Below, piece by piece: positions 1 through 9,012 of a stretch of DNA of 64,000 nucleotides (within the stretch, counting starts at the first letter, position 1; every line of letters starts with the position of its first letter). Source of the stretch: Guptibacillus algicola. Its GTDB lineage: Bacteria; Bacillota; Bacilli; Bacillales; Guptibacillaceae. The notes under the pieces are model-generated. The model was given only the letters and a program-made list of their open reading frames with translations. It was not told where the DNA came from and ran no database searches. The stretch lies in assembly GCF_020171805.1 (NCBI RefSeq), contig NZ_JAIVAF010000001.1, positions 930,001 through 994,000 of the forward strand, given 5' to 3'. Position numbers and translations under genes: made by a program.

Positions 1-461
1 TGGGGGATCACAGCACGTAGAGGATACCCATGCTCCGGGGTCAATCGTTCTCCGTTATGGGAATGAGCTAACAAGCTCGTTTCATGGAGGAAATCTTCAA
101 TGGGAAGGTTCGTCGACCATCCTTCTTCAGCGAACAGCATGACAAACTTTGCTTCCTCTTTACATCCTACGTGTTCTGCTAGGACTCGAGTGGAAACACC
201 TTTCCAGCGATTGTCGAGCTTCGACCACCCTGTCACACAGTGAACGTCATTTTCTTTTTCCGCTACTTCTAGTGCAAGTAAGTCATCAAACGAGAACACA
301 GTAGGTCTTTCAACTAATCCATCGATCGTTAAATCCCAATTCGAAAGGTCGTTTTTGTAATATGGAACATTCCCAACATGAAGAACTGGCCATCCAGACG
401 TTACCTTTTGGTTAGGCGGTACTCGTCCTTCGTTCTGTTCCTTTTCTTTTCCAAAGTACAT
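1..461 (-). CDS. yuiH: Sulfite oxidase-like molybdopterin oxidoreductase YuiH, partial (3' end outside window)
   Basis: N-terminal ~153 residues of an oxidoreductase of the sulfite-oxidase/YedY molybdopterin fold. The reading begins MYFGKEKEQNEGRVPP and runs through a GWPVLHVGNVPYY strand, the WDLTIDGLVERP element, VHCVTGWSKLDNRWKGV with the conserved Cys expected to ligate Mo, and the HGYPLRAVIP segment near the edge. The start is fixed by AGGAGG at 469-474, 7 nt upstream. It is the minus-strand neighbour of the YuiF carrier as in B. subtilis. Physiological substrate unknown. The C-terminal part lies beyond base 1. Confidence 0.85.
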   Translation of the reverse strand, partial: MYFGKEKEQNEGRVPPNQKVTSGWPVLHVGNVPYYKNDLSNWDLTIDGLVERPTVFSFDDLLALEVAEKENDVHCVTGWSKLDNRWKGVSTRVLAEHVGCKEEAKFVMLFAEEGWSTNLPIEDFLHETSLLAHSHNGERLTPEHGYPLRAVIP

Positions 462-506
462 TCCTGCACCTCCTATGCATCAGCATTTCCTATTAACTCA
501 ATCATA

Positions 507-536
507 ACAAAAACACAGGGGACTTCTCCCCTGTGT
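507..536 (-). terminator. Rho-independent terminator of yuiF
   Basis: Perfect 9-bp stem ACACAGGGG (513-521) with CCCCTGTGT (528-536), 6-nt loop. Read on the minus strand it is followed by a T-rich run and lies just after the yuiF stop. Confidence 0.85.
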
Positions 537-543
537 TCACACA

Positions 544-1863
544 TTAAAAGATCATGATCGCAATCCATCCGAATAGGATGAGCGGAATATTGTAGTGTAG
601 GAATGTTGGAACAACAGTGTCCCAAATGTGATTGTGCTGACCATCCGCATTTAACCCGGCGGTTGGACCAAGGGTACTATCAGATGCAGGTGACCCAGCA
701 TCTCCTAGAGCAGCAGCTGTTCCTACGAGAGCAATCGTCGCCATGTCACTGAATCCTAGTTCCAACGCAAGCGGCACATAAATCGCTGCAATGATTGGAA
801 TTGTGGAAAATGATGAACCGATCCCCATCGTGATAAATAGTCCGACGATCAGCATCAATAGCGCTGCCAGTGCTTTGTTATCGCCAATCATGCCAGACAC
901 TTGATTTACGAGTTGTTCAACTTCACCTGATTGTCTTAGCACTTCTGCAAATCCATTAGCAGCTAACATGACGAATCCGATGAATGCCATCATCTTCATT
1001 CCATCAGTTAGAACTTCTTCTGATTCTTTCAATCGGATGCTACCCGTAATATATAGAACGATGATACCAGCTAGAGCACCTAGAATCATTGATTCAGTTG
1101 GTAGCTGCACCGCAAGTGTTACTACAACAGATAGTAATGCAAAGAAAATCGAACGTTTTGAATACGTGCGTTCTTTCTCTGGTTCTTGAGAAATCGAGAG
1201 CTGTTTATATGTTCTAGATTTTCTATACGTGATGAATACGGCAATGAATAGCCCTACAACAAGTCCAGCGGTCGGCAGTAACATAGCAGTTGGAATCGAA
1301 GAAAGCTCGATCTCCATCCCGCTGTCAGCCATATTGGATTGAAGAATTCCGTGGAAAATCTTCCCGAACCCAGCTGGCAATAAAATATATGGTGCAGTCA
1401 AACCAAATGTTAGAACAGATGCGACTGCTCTTCTGTCTACCCCTAATTCATTAAGAACCTGTAAGATCGGCGGAATAAGAATCGGAATAAATGCGATATG
1501 CACGGGAACAAGGTTCTGAGAGAAACAAGAAATCAATAAGATAATGAACAAGATAAGTACTTTTGCAAGTCCCTTCTTTCGATCTCCACCTTGTCGGTTT
1601 ACAACTTTTAATGCTTTATCTACCATTAGTTCTGGTAATCCAGTTCGTGATAATCCTACTGCAAAGCTTCCTAGTAATGCATAGCTCAAGGCAACTGTTG
1701 CTCCTCCTCCAAGACCAGAGGTGAATGCGGTAACTGTGTCATCTAGTGACATGCCACCCAACAGGCCACCTGCTATTGCACCGATAACAAGAGCGACAAC
1801 TACATGTATTCGAAAAAGGCTAAGCCCTAGCATGATGAGTACGGCTATAATAACAGCGTTCAT
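544..1863 (-). CDS. yuiF: Na+/H+ antiporter-family (NhaC-like) membrane carrier YuiF
   Basis: 439-residue polytopic membrane protein with about 11-12 hydrophobic segments, starting MNAVIIAVLIMLGLSLF. It belongs to the YuiF branch of the NhaC/ArsB-like ion-transporter superfamily; the signature stretches are GLGGGATVALSYALLGSFAVGL near residues 50-70 and GDAGSPASDSTLGPTAGL near 390-405. Family members are annotated as Na+/H+ antiporters or amino-acid carriers, so the transported solute is not decided by the sequence. Monocistronic, ending in a strong terminator. Position between yuiH and yuiD matches B. subtilis. Confidence 0.85.
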   Translation of the reverse strand: MNAVIIAVLIMLGLSLFRIHVVVALVIGAIAGGLLGGMSLDDTVTAFTSGLGGGATVALSYALLGSFAVGLSRTGLPELMVDKALKVVNRQGGDRKKGLAKVLILFIILLISCFSQNLVPVHIAFIPILIPPILQVLNELGVDRRAVASVLTFGLTAPYILLPAGFGKIFHGILQSNMADSGMEIELSSIPTAMLLPTAGLVVGLFIAVFITYRKSRTYKQLSISQEPEKERTYSKRSIFFALLSVVVTLAVQLPTESMILGALAGIIVLYITGSIRLKESEEVLTDGMKMMAFIGFVMLAANGFAEVLRQSGEVEQLVNQVSGMIGDNKALAALLMLIVGLFITMGIGSSFSTIPIIAAIYVPLALELGFSDMATIALVGTAAALGDAGSPASDSTLGPTAGLNADGQHNHIWDTVVPTFLHYNIPLILFGWIAIMIF

Positions 1864-1939
1864 TTTAGTAACAACCTTTCATGACGTTTTGCTTTAGTTT
1901 GGTAAATCACTAATAAGTTAACACGAAAGAGAAAACGTG

Positions 1940-2323
1940 TCAAACCTCATCTTCCGGTTCGATGATTAAGTCTGGCAATGTCGGGAGATGCCCTATATTG
2001 TGAAGAGTGAGCGACTCTAAATATGGTATAATAGACTGACAATTTTCAATATGCTCAACGATTTTACATACATCGATCTCCCAATGGACTGGCATATAAG
2101 GGTGAAGATACGCCAATGCGGACTGCATCATCAATTTTGTCCCTTTTACATTTCCGTAGCTATAATGGTAGTGGGCAACTGACAAATGCAATAACCCTTT
2201 TATAAAGGTGTTTGAACGATCTGTTAACCAAATCTCTTCTAAAAGATCATGGCAGAGATAGAATTCTTGTTCATTGAATGCTACAAGGAAATCATAATAT
2301 TCTTGAGGATAAGGGTACTTCAT
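1940..2323 (-). CDS. DUF309 domain protein
   Basis: 127 residues, helical. The conserved DUF309 pattern is visible near the N-terminus: FNEQEFYLCHDLLEEIW at 14-30 with the H-D-x-L-E-E-x-W core, then FIKGLLHLSVAHYHY at 40-54. Members are small, cytosolic, of unknown biochemical role. Length is normal for the short form. It lies divergent to yuiD with a ~90-bp shared upstream region. I do not recognise a specific function. Confidence 0.8.
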   Translation of the reverse strand: MKYPYPQEYYDFLVAFNEQEFYLCHDLLEEIWLTDRSNTFIKGLLHLSVAHYHYSYGNVKGTKLMMQSALAYLHPYMPVHWEIDVCKIVEHIENCQSIIPYLESLTLHNIGHLPTLPDLIIEPEDEV

Positions 2324-2413
2324 TATTAGTTACCCCCTTCCGCTCGATTGAGTTAAATGAACTTCGGGTAAATCATACTTAGGATCCGATGAGAAAGGAA
2401 GATGTTTTCACCA

Positions 2414-2899
2414 ATGGATATTTTATTAAATTTCCCACTTTGGGCTGCACTTTTCGGCGTATTTTTCGCTCAATTTTTAAAAGTCCCGATCTATTTTATT
2501 GCCACAAAACAAATCGACTGGTCGTTAATGAACTCAACAGGAGGCATGCCAAGCTCCCACTCTGCTGCTACAACGGCTCTTGCAACAGGCGTAGCGTTTG
2601 AAACCGGGCTCGATTCCCCCGTGTTTGCGATTGCTGCCATGTTTAGTATCATCGTGATGTTTGATTCAACGGGTGTCAGAAGGCAAACCGGAGAGCAAGC
2701 GATCGTCCTTAACCAGCTCATGATGGACTTCAATAGGTTTATTGAAGAAGCAAAGAGCTGGCCACAAAAGCAAGATCGTGAGAAAGTCGAAGAACTGAAA
2801 GAACTTCTAGGTCACAAGCCAATTGAAGTCTTCATAGGCGGACTACTCGGCGTCATCGCAACGATCATTCTTTACTATTTATTTAAGATCGGCTCGTAA
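2414..2899 (+). CDS. yuiD: Divergent PAP2-family membrane protein YuiD (DUF212)
   Basis: 161-residue membrane protein starting MDILLNFPLWAALFG. The STGGMPSSHSA motif (residues ~39-49) carries the Ser-His pair of PAP2-type acid phosphatases, followed by GVRRQTGEQA and a C-terminal helix. DUF212 proteins are called divergent PAP2 members; activity on lipid phosphates is plausible but unproven. An ATG at 2402 is directly abutted by AAAGGAAG, too close for initiation, so the ATG at 2414 is chosen; homologues begin at the equivalent Met. Followed 10 bp later by the BtuF-like gene, probably one transcript. Confidence 0.88.
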   Translation: MDILLNFPLWAALFGVFFAQFLKVPIYFIATKQIDWSLMNSTGGMPSSHSAATTALATGVAFETGLDSPVFAIAAMFSIIVMFDSTGVRRQTGEQAIVLNQLMMDFNRFIEEAKSWPQKQDREKVEELKELLGHKPIEVFIGGLLGVIATIILYYLFKIGS

Positions 2900-2909
2900 G
2901 GAGGGTATT

Positions 2910-3710
2910 ATGAGAATCGTTTCAATTTGTCCAAGCAACACTGAGCTCTGTGCGTACCTTAATTTAACTTCTCAGCTCGTTGGAGTCGATGACTTTTCAG
3001 ACTGGCCAGAATCAATTCAGGGCCTTCCGAGACTTGGTCCTGACCTATCGATCGATATGGAGAAAGTACAAGAATTAAAACCCGACCTCATCCTCGCATC
3101 GTTAAGCGTTCCAGGGATGGAAAAGAATATCGAAGCACTCGAAAAGTTAGAGTTGAATTATACGGTTCTGAATCCTAACTCACTAGACGATATTTGTAAG
3201 GATCTTGTGACACTAGGCGAGCTAACAAATAAACGGGAAGAAGCCATTGCGCTTACTGACCGTATCCAACATATGATTCATGAGTACAAACAGATCAGTA
3301 GCTCGATTCAGAATAAGCCTGAAATCTATTGGGAATGGTGGCCAAAACCGATCTTCACGCCTGGGAAAACGAATTGGTTAACAGAAATCAGTGATTTAGC
3401 CGGAGCCAAGAATATCTTCAGAGATGTAGAGCTCGCTTCTGTTCAAACCGATTGGGAAGATGTCGTAGCGAGAAAGCCTGACCACATCTGCCTCGCCTGG
3501 GTAGGCGTCCGTAAAAAGAAGGTAAACCCGATTGTAGTGAAGAAGCGTGAAGGATGGGAGGAGTTAGGTGAAACGCCAATCCACATCCTTGAAGAATGGC
3601 TGTATTGTAGACCTTCTCCACGCTTACTCACAGGCTTAGTGAAGCTTGCTGCGATTCTTCACCCAGATCACTACCCTGCTTATGACGGGAAAGATCCTTT
3701 TCTTTCATAG
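2910..3710 (+). CDS. Cobalamin-binding-like periplasmic-binding-fold protein (BtuF/class III), no signal peptide
   Basis: 266 residues of the class III substrate-binding fold (BtuF/FecB type): N-terminal MRIVSICPSNTELCAYL, then VGVDDFSDWP and LKPDLILASLSVPG, a central linker helix, and the second lobe with IYWEWWPKPIFTPGKTNWL and HICLAWVGV. There is no signal peptide or lipobox, so it should be cytosolic, unlike transporter SBPs; such stand-alone members occur in many bacilli. Start has GGAGGG at good spacing. Ends in a strong terminator shared with convergent yuiC. Confidence 0.8.
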   Translation: MRIVSICPSNTELCAYLNLTSQLVGVDDFSDWPESIQGLPRLGPDLSIDMEKVQELKPDLILASLSVPGMEKNIEALEKLELNYTVLNPNSLDDICKDLVTLGELTNKREEAIALTDRIQHMIHEYKQISSSIQNKPEIYWEWWPKPIFTPGKTNWLTEISDLAGAKNIFRDVELASVQTDWEDVVARKPDHICLAWVGVRKKKVNPIVVKKREGWEELGETPIHILEEWLYCRPSPRLLTGLVKLAAILHPDHYPAYDGKDPFLS

Positions 3711-3718
3711 ATAACAGA

Positions 3719-3749
3719 AACGACGGAGATAGCATCTCCGTCGTTTTTT
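3719..3749. terminator. Bidirectional terminator between the BtuF-like gene and yuiC
   Basis: Perfect 12-bp stem AACGACGGAGAT (3719-3730) / ATCTCCGTCGTT (3734-3745), 3-nt loop, followed by six T on the plus strand and flanked by A on the other side. Confidence 0.9.
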
Positions 3750-4353
3750 AGTCTTCTGTTTTATTCAACAGCTGCTGTCTGAATACCTGCATCGATTCGT
3801 CTTCATTCAATGACTGCAGCGCCTCTTCCGTTAACGAGCCGTCTCCCTTTTTTATCACATACACTTCGATTGTCTTTTTCCCCCACTCATCATAAACATC
3901 TTGAACGGTATCATAGTAAAGGTCGATTCGATTTCCCGTTATCGCACTTCCCGTATCCGCCACAACACCATATCCATACCCTGGGATAAATAAAATCGTA
4001 CCAATTGGAAATTTGTCTGGGTCAGCTGCGATTGTCGAATAAAGATCTCTCGTTACCTTCACGCCTGAGAACGTAATACCGTAAGCGGGATGATCGGGTT
4101 TCTTTCCAGTTGATTCTTCACCCGCTGTATATCCTGTAGCTGTGACAGTATGAACAGGAAACTGTGACCAGTCCTGTGAATCATCAAGTGTTTGTGGTCG
4201 TTCTTCACTCGATAATACTTTTTGATCAGGAAAAAACCAATTTGTTAAATCGTTTAACGGAACACCGGATAGTAGTAAATAAGTTGATATTAGGGCTGCT
4301 AGTACCAGACTTGTGAAAAACAAGCCCTTCGTCATTACAATTAAAACTCGCAC
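3748..4353 (-). CDS. yuiC: Membrane-anchored 3D-domain muralytic enzyme YuiC
   Basis: About 201 residues. An N-terminal membrane anchor ([21 protein letters not shown]) is followed by a low-complexity stretch and a C-terminal 3D domain: the ATGYTA entry, then [20 protein letters not shown] with the three conserved Asp, ending EVYVI. 3D domains are the catalytic fold of resuscitation-factor-like lytic transglycosylases, so a cell-wall role at the outer membrane face is expected. A GTG at 4353 is preferred as start: AGGAG lies 8 nt upstream, whereas the ATG at 4371 has no ribosome-binding site. Confidence 0.85.
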   Translation of the reverse strand: MRVLIVMTKGLFFTSLVLAALISTYLLLSGVPLNDLTNWFFPDQKVLSSEERPQTLDDSQDWSQFPVHTVTATGYTAGEESTGKKPDHPAYGITFSGVKVTRDLYSTIAADPDKFPIGTILFIPGYGYGVVADTGSAITGNRIDLYYDTVQDVYDEWGKKTIEVYVIKKGDGSLTEEALQSLNEDESMQVFRQQLLNKTED

Positions 4354-4431
4354 TTGCTCCACTCCTCTCATGGTCTATTCATGTCCAGAGAAAAGCAAAG
4401 CTATTCAGAAACAGACTGAAAACCGCACACG

Positions 4432-4465
4432 AAAAAAGCTTCTGCCAAGAATTGGCGAAGCTTTT
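4432..4465 (-). terminator. Terminator of yuiB
   Basis: Stem AAAAGCTTC (4434-4442) / GAAGCTTTT (4457-4465), extended inside by TGCCAA/TTGGC, with a T-run on the minus strand directly after yuiB. Confidence 0.85.
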
Positions 4466-4783
4466 CTAAAACATTTGATATCCTCTGACGCGTAGCATGC
4501 GGATTGCGACTCCTGCAAACACTGCTCCAACTAGGCCAGAAATTAATATGACTGTATCTGCACTTCCTAGAGATATCAAATCAGATCCAAGCGCTCGAAG
4601 TGACGTGCCCGGCTGAGAAAAATAATTAAAAAACGGAACATTATCAACGATCATAATGACGATTATCGGATAAACAACTGCCATGATCCACGTAGAACGT
4701 AGGAGCATATTGAGTAAGAATCCGATTCCAAAAAATAATACGATAAATAGCAGCATCGAGATGATTAGCTGTGGAATTGCCAT
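4466..4783 (-). CDS. yuiB: Small membrane protein YuiB
   Basis: 105 residues, three or four hydrophobic helices (residues ~5-25, 30-48, 75-97), starting MAIPQLIISMLLFIVLFFG. Strong ribosome-binding site (GGAGGTG). Family of unknown function confined to Bacillaceae; the assignment rests on the hydrophobic profile plus the conserved position between yuiC and yuiA. No catalytic motif is visible. Confidence 0.85.
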   Translation of the reverse strand: MAIPQLIISMLLFIVLFFGIGFLLNMLLRSTWIMAVVYPIIVIMIVDNVPFFNYFSQPGTSLRALGSDLISLGSADTVILISGLVGAVFAGVAIRMLRVRGYQMF

Positions 4784-4866
4784 ACTTTCACCTCCATTTA
4801 ATCATTGTTAGTTTACTGGATTGCGTCCATTTAGTCAATGAACAGACCGTGAACGAAAAGGACACA

Positions 4867-4896
4867 CAAAAAAAACTAAGCGCTGTTCGCGCTTAG
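4867..4896 (-). terminator. Terminator overlapping the yuiA stop codon
   Basis: Perfect 8-bp stem CTAAGCGC (4876-4883) / GCGCTTAG (4889-4896), loop of 5, with nine A on the plus side giving a T-run on the minus strand. The upper arm contains the yuiA stop codon. Confidence 0.88.
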
Positions 4897-5036
4897 CTTG
4901 TTGTTGGATTTTGCTTAGCTCCACTGCCTCCGCAGTTATCGCATGTTTCCGATCCCCCAAGAAGTAGTTGAAAGTACCCCTTCCCCTGGCAGTAAGGACA
5001 ATCTGTTGCCTTTACTTTTCTTTGCTGTCTTCTCAA
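4893..5036 (-). CDS. yuiA: YuiA, 47-residue zinc-ribbon-like protein
   Basis: Too short for routine ORF calling. Reads from a TTG at 5036 with AAGGAG 8 nt upstream. The product begins LRRQQRKVKATDCPYCQGKGY and carries two CxxCxGxG motifs (CPYCQGKG and CDNCGGSG) separated by 19 residues, the pattern of one DnaJ-type zinc centre. Located between yuiB and the NUDIX gene as in B. subtilis, which has a small gene here. Function unknown; Zn binding is inferred from the four Cys. Confidence 0.85.
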   Translation of the reverse strand: MRRQQRKVKATDCPYCQGKGYFQLLLGGSETCDNCGGSGAKQNPTTS

Positions 5037-5175
5037 ATCAACCACTCCTTTTTATAATTTTCTGATAATATACCAAGAATGGTTGAAAAAGAAAAACCCC
5101 AAATACGTCCAAATTTGCTCATGTAAGCGAATACAACTACAATTATCAGAATATTCCGTCTGTAATCTAACGGTT

Positions 5176-5724
5176 TTACTCATTATGAAATAATTTATAA
5201 GTTGTATACCCGAACTGACTACCTGGGTTCATTTCAGTCTTAAATTCTTCTTTTCTGTTTAAGAAATAAGGAATCATTGAAGACGTGTTTGGATCACGGA
5301 GAAGCTCTTCTTTTGATAAAAAACGTGCCTCCGCAATTTCGCCCTCTTCTGCTTTCAATTCTCCACCAGTCATCTTCATATAAAAAACAACTAAGTTATC
5401 ACTGATTTCACTTTTGATCACACCAGAACGGATTCCTGCAATCTTTATTGGTTCAGCGATAACGCCTGTTTCCTCCAAGACTTCACGTTCTGCTGCTTCA
5501 TCAACAGTCTCCCCCTGGTCAACAAAACCAGCTGGAAATGACCACTGTCCTTTCAGGCCACCATAGTTCTTTTTTACAACTAAGTATTTTCCGTTTTCTT
5601 CAACAATACCAGCAGCTCCCAACCAGACGTTTCCTCTCCTACTCAAGCGAATTCCCCCCGGTATATTCTCTATGATACGTTCATAAGCTTTACCATAGCC
5701 CCTATCCTTATTATAGAAAAGCAA
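5176..5724 (-). CDS. NUDIX hydrolase
   Basis: 182 residues. The Nudix box is complete at residues ~65-87: GFVDQGETVDEAAEREVLEETGV, matching GX5EX7REUXEEXGU. It should hydrolyse a nucleoside diphosphate linked to another moiety; the substrate cannot be read from the box. The start is uncertain. The longest frame opens with a TTG at 5722-5724 lacking a clear ribosome-binding site and lying in a hairpin; an in-frame TTG before SRRGNVW has a G-rich upstream run. The longer form is kept because the KAYERIIENIPGGIRL segment looks like coding sequence of the family. Confidence 0.8.
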   Translation of the reverse strand: MLFYNKDRGYGKAYERIIENIPGGIRLSRRGNVWLGAAGIVEENGKYLVVKKNYGGLKGQWSFPAGFVDQGETVDEAAEREVLEETGVIAEPIKIAGIRSGVIKSEISDNLVVFYMKMTGGELKAEEGEIAEARFLSKEELLRDPNTSSMIPYFLNRKEEFKTEMNPGSQFGYTTYKLFHNE

Positions 5725-5761
5725 GGCTCACAGAGTCTTTGCTTTTCCTTATGTAAGGCTT

Positions 5762-5793
5762 AAAAAAGAAGGCAAAGACGTCGCGTCTTTGCC
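5762..5793 (-). terminator. Terminator of the NADH dehydrogenase gene
   Basis: Perfect 10-bp stem GGCAAAGACG (5771-5780) / CGTCTTTGCC (5784-5793), triloop, T-run on the minus strand. Positioned 18 bp after the stop at 5811. Confidence 0.88.
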
Positions 5794-5810
5794 CTCTTAG
5801 CTGATTCATT

Positions 5811-7028
5811 TTAGAATAACTTCAGTTTACCTTTTTTCCATACAAGCCCTGGTCCGCCTAGCATGAACAGGTAACGGTTGTCGATTACCTTCTTCATAGC
5901 GGATGCAGTTGTACCGTAAAGCTTCTTGTTACCAACTTTACCGATCGCTTCACCTTTACCAAGAGAAGCGACTGTTCCTTTGATGTCTGGAACAAACCCT
6001 TCTGTTTCTTTACCTCTTACAAGGTTCAAAAGGTTCTTGGATACTGCGCCAGCAGCCTGAATAGCAATCTGAGCAGTTGGTGGGAATGGACGGTCGATCT
6101 CTTCGTTGATAATAAGTGCACAGTCACCAACAACAAATACGTTATCGTAATCTGGCGTACGCTGGTCTTTGCGAACAGGTACACGGCCACGGTTTGTTTC
6201 GAAACCGGAGTCTGCGACGATCGAGTTACCTTGAACACCACCTGTCCAAACGACAGTTGCTGATTTCACTACTTCGTCTTCGCCAAGTACGACGCCGTCT
6301 TCCATTACTTCTTTGATCATTGTGTTCGTACGGAACTCTACGCCCTTACGCTCAAGAAGGTTCATCGCATACTCGACAAGCTCTTCGTCAAAGCCTGGTA
6401 GTACTGTTGGAGAAGCTTCAACGTTGATAATTCTTACACGATCGCGATCGATATCGAACTCTTTACAAAGTTCAGGAACACGCTCAGCAAGTTCTCCTAC
6501 AAATTCGATACCTGTAAATCCAGCACCACCAACGATGATCGTTAGAAGATCGTCGCGACGTTCAGGTTCGTTGTTGTAGCTTGCAAATTGATATTCGATG
6601 TGTTCACGAATTTTACGAACAGAGTCTACACTACGGATGCTAAATGCATTTTCTTTCAAACCTTTGATACCGAATGTTGCTGGTTCGAACCCAAGGGAAA
6701 GAACAAGGTAATCATACTCAAGCTCGCCGTTTTTGAGAATAACGCGCTTCTCATCCGGCTTAACTTCTACAACAGTGTCTTGTACAAACTTAATTTTGTT
6801 TGTATCGATCACTTCATTGATCATAATACGTGTCTTATCATGATGCATTGTTCCTGCTGCTGGTTCATGAAGCCATGTAGTCTGGTAGTGATAGTCATGC
6901 TTGTTTACAAGCGTAACTTCCACTTCGTTGGTTCCCATTTCCTTTTGGAGGCGAACCGCTGTCATCATTCCACCGTAACCTGCACCTAGGATTGCGATTT
7001 TTGGCCTACTCACTTGTATCACATCCAC
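5811..7028 (-). CDS. yumB: Type II NADH dehydrogenase (NDH-2, YumB)
   Basis: 405 residues, two Rossmann dinucleotide-binding domains. FAD site: [12 protein letters not shown] at 11-22. NAD(P)H site: [14 protein letters not shown] around 163-176. FAD-contacting C-terminal block: [11 protein letters not shown] near 300 and [11 protein letters not shown] near 320. NDH-2 transfers electrons from NADH to menaquinone at the inner membrane face without pumping protons; the C-terminal segment would anchor it peripherally. Ribosome-binding site AAGGTGG just upstream. Divergent from yumC, as in B. subtilis. A second NDH-2-like gene (yutJ) lies at 24659. Confidence 0.9.
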   Translation of the reverse strand: MDVIQVSRPKIAILGAGYGGMMTAVRLQKEMGTNEVEVTLVNKHDYHYQTTWLHEPAAGTMHHDKTRIMINEVIDTNKIKFVQDTVVEVKPDEKRVILKNGELEYDYLVLSLGFEPATFGIKGLKENAFSIRSVDSVRKIREHIEYQFASYNNEPERRDDLLTIIVGGAGFTGIEFVGELAERVPELCKEFDIDRDRVRIINVEASPTVLPGFDEELVEYAMNLLERKGVEFRTNTMIKEVMEDGVVLGEDEVVKSATVVWTGGVQGNSIVADSGFETNRGRVPVRKDQRTPDYDNVFVVGDCALIINEEIDRPFPPTAQIAIQAAGAVSKNLLNLVRGKETEGFVPDIKGTVASLGKGEAIGKVGNKKLYGTTASAMKKVIDNRYLFMLGGPGLVWKKGKLKLF

Positions 7029-7320
7029 CTTTTTTACCGAAATTTTTTGGACATTACAGATTAGTTTCCTGTTCTGACCATTCGTGAAACGTCAATAAAC
7101 GTTATGATTATGGATATTATCCCTCATTATTCAAATTTTAATAGAAAAGAACAAGAGACATTGTTAAAGATTTCACGTTCTAGATCGAAAAAAATGTATG
7201 TCTAGCACGCATATTGTCATAAATACTTCAATTCTGACGCTCAATTTTAATCATATTCTTTTTTATTTTGTTTTTCAACCCTTATAATAAAACTTCTAGG
7301 TGTGTTTTCGTGATTGGGGT

Positions 7321-7348
7321 TTAGTTCCGTTTTTATTACGATTATAAT
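7321..7348 (+). promoter_or_regulatory. Possible sigma-A promoter of yumC
   Basis: TTAGTT (7321-7326), 16-nt spacer, TATAAT (7343-7348), about 36 bp before the start codon. The -10 is perfect, the -35 poor. The rest of the 356-bp divergent region 7029-7384 is AT-rich with no other motif I can support. Confidence 0.4.
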
Positions 7349-7384
7349 AATGAAAGGTTCATTAATTTATGAGGGGGACTGACA

Positions 7385-8392
7385 ATGACTGACCAACAAG
7401 AGGTTTACGATATTACCATAATCGGTGGAGGTCCAGTTGGACTATTTACTGCCTTTTACGGTGGTATGCGTCAGCTAAACGTTAAAATAATAGAAAGTAT
7501 GCCTCAGCTTGGAGGGCAACTATCCGCTCTCTATCCTGAAAAATATATTTACGATGTAGCTGGCTTTCCAAAAGTGCTAGCTCAAGATCTTGTAGACAAC
7601 TTGATCGAACAAGCCGACCAATTCAAACCAGAAGTGGCGCTTGAACAATCGGTTGAAGAAGTGAAACAGATGGAAGATGGTACGCTTTATCTTCGAGCGA
7701 ATACTGGCGAAGAACACTATACACGTGCAGCGATCATTACTGCTGGCGTTGGTGCGTTCCAACCTCGCCGTCTAAAAGTTGAAGGTGCGGACCAATACGA
7801 AGGCAAGAATCTTCATTATTTCGTGAATGACTTAACGAAATTCGCGGGACAAAAAGTGCTTGTAGCTGGAGGCGGAGACTCTGCAGTAGACTGGGCAAAC
7901 ATGCTTGAGCCGATTGCAGAAGAAGTAACGCTTATTCACCGTCGTGATAAGTTTAGAGCACATGAACATAGCGTGGAGCAATTGATGAATTCCTCTGTCA
8001 ATATTCAAACGCCATACAACATCAGCGAATTCATCGGTGATGGCGAGCGTATCAATCAAGTTGTTCTTAAACATGCTAAAGAAGATGATGAGATTCGAAA
8101 AGACGTAGATGCAGTCATCGTGAACTACGGCTTCATCTCTTCGCTTGGACCTATTAAAGAATGGGGCCTTGATATCGAGAAGAATTCGATCGTTGTGAAT
8201 TCCAAGATGGAAACGAACATCCCTGGAATCTATGCTGCTGGTGACGTAGCTACATATGAAGGCAAGGTAAAATTGATTGCCTCAGGTTTTGGCGAAGCAC
8301 CTACAGCTGTAAACAACGCAAAATCGTATATGGATCCGGATGCAAAAGTACAGCCGATGCACAGTACGAGCTTGTTCGATAAGAAAAAGTAA
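7385..8392 (+). CDS. yumC: Ferredoxin--NADP+ reductase, thioredoxin-reductase-like (YumC)
   Basis: 335 residues of the TrxR-like FNR family. FAD site [13 protein letters not shown] at 9-21; NADPH site [14 protein letters not shown] near 158-171; HRRDKFRAH, the 2'-phosphate-binding arginines, near 190; C-terminal [11 protein letters not shown] and [11 protein letters not shown]. The CxxC of true thioredoxin reductases is absent, which separates it from TrxB. It exchanges electrons between NADPH and ferredoxin/flavodoxin. Ribosome-binding site GAGGGGG. A paralogue with a Fur box lies at 42281. Confidence 0.93.
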   Translation: MTDQQEVYDITIIGGGPVGLFTAFYGGMRQLNVKIIESMPQLGGQLSALYPEKYIYDVAGFPKVLAQDLVDNLIEQADQFKPEVALEQSVEEVKQMEDGTLYLRANTGEEHYTRAAIITAGVGAFQPRRLKVEGADQYEGKNLHYFVNDLTKFAGQKVLVAGGGDSAVDWANMLEPIAEEVTLIHRRDKFRAHEHSVEQLMNSSVNIQTPYNISEFIGDGERINQVVLKHAKEDDEIRKDVDAVIVNYGFISSLGPIKEWGLDIEKNSIVVNSKMETNIPGIYAAGDVATYEGKVKLIASGFGEAPTAVNNAKSYMDPDAKVQPMHSTSLFDKKK

Positions 8393-8412
8393 AGTAGAAG
8401 GATGGGATCGTT

Positions 8413-8541
8413 GTGATCGAAATACTATTTATACTAGTAATGGCCACAGGTCTTGGCTACTCCCTATACAGAAGTTTAAAGCACACACCTAAGCCAGACT
8501 GGAAGTCCGTTAAGAAAAACCTTTTCCACTCTACTCATTAA
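8413..8541 (+). CDS. Small single-pass membrane protein, 42 residues
   Basis: Below the usual ORF cut-off. GTG start at 8413 with AGAAGG 11 nt upstream; product begins MIEILFILVMATGLGYSLYR, one transmembrane helix, then a basic tail (SLKHTPKPDWKSVKKNLFHS). It sits 20 bp after yumC and ends just before a strong terminator, so it is probably the last cistron of the yumC transcript. Function unknown. Confidence 0.6.
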   Translation: MIEILFILVMATGLGYSLYRSLKHTPKPDWKSVKKNLFHSTH

Positions 8542-8550
8542 TTCAATAGA

Positions 8551-8583
8551 AAAACTAAAACCCCGTGCCATGGCACGGGGTTT
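8551..8583. terminator. Bidirectional terminator, perfect palindrome
   Basis: 20-bp perfect inverted repeat CCCCGTGCCATGGCACGGGG (8561-8580) with flanking A and T runs. Serves the yumC unit on the plus strand and the 65-residue gene on the minus strand. Confidence 0.9.
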
Positions 8584-8599
8584 CAATATGTATAGCGTT

Positions 8600-8797
8600 T
8601 TACCAACCTAGTCCTACTTTCGTAGATAAAATCGATTCTCCAGAATCGTGATGTAACGATATTTCATAACGGCCAGGTCGATTCGAATAGTCTAACGTGC
8701 GTTTTTTGAATGCAATATTAGCACTATAGCGAATCTCGATACTTTCTGTTTCTAAATGACCTGAATTCTCCTCACGTATCTTTAACAAGAACAACAT
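8600..8797 (-). CDS. Hypothetical 65-residue protein
   Basis: Starts MLFLLKIREENSGHLETESI; hydrophilic with alternating strands, no membrane helix, no Cys. A GGGGGGA ribosome-binding site precedes the ATG closely and the strong palindromic terminator follows the stop by 17 bp, together arguing for a real one-gene unit. I do not recognise the family. Confidence 0.55.
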   Translation of the reverse strand: MLFLLKIREENSGHLETESIEIRYSANIAFKKRTLDYSNRPGRYEISLHHDSGESILSTKVGLGW

Positions 8798-9012
8798 GAT
8801 CCCCCCAAATTCATTACATAATACATTAATTTTATCATCCTGAGAGAGACGGAGATATGCGCAAAAGTTAACATAATGCCCAGTATTTACCTGTTTTTTG
8901 GAAGTGAAGTGGGCGAAGTTATGAGGTTATTTGTGATTTTGGCTGGAGTCTAGGCCTTTGGGGGGCGGGACACCCGCGAATTTGATTGGGAAACCTGCTA
9001 ATTTTCGCTACA

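Noticed and set aside
6588-6989. 133-codon plus-strand frame inside the NADH dehydrogenase gene
   Set aside because: Antisense to a clear NDH-2 gene, Phe/Cys-rich composition, no ribosome-binding site.
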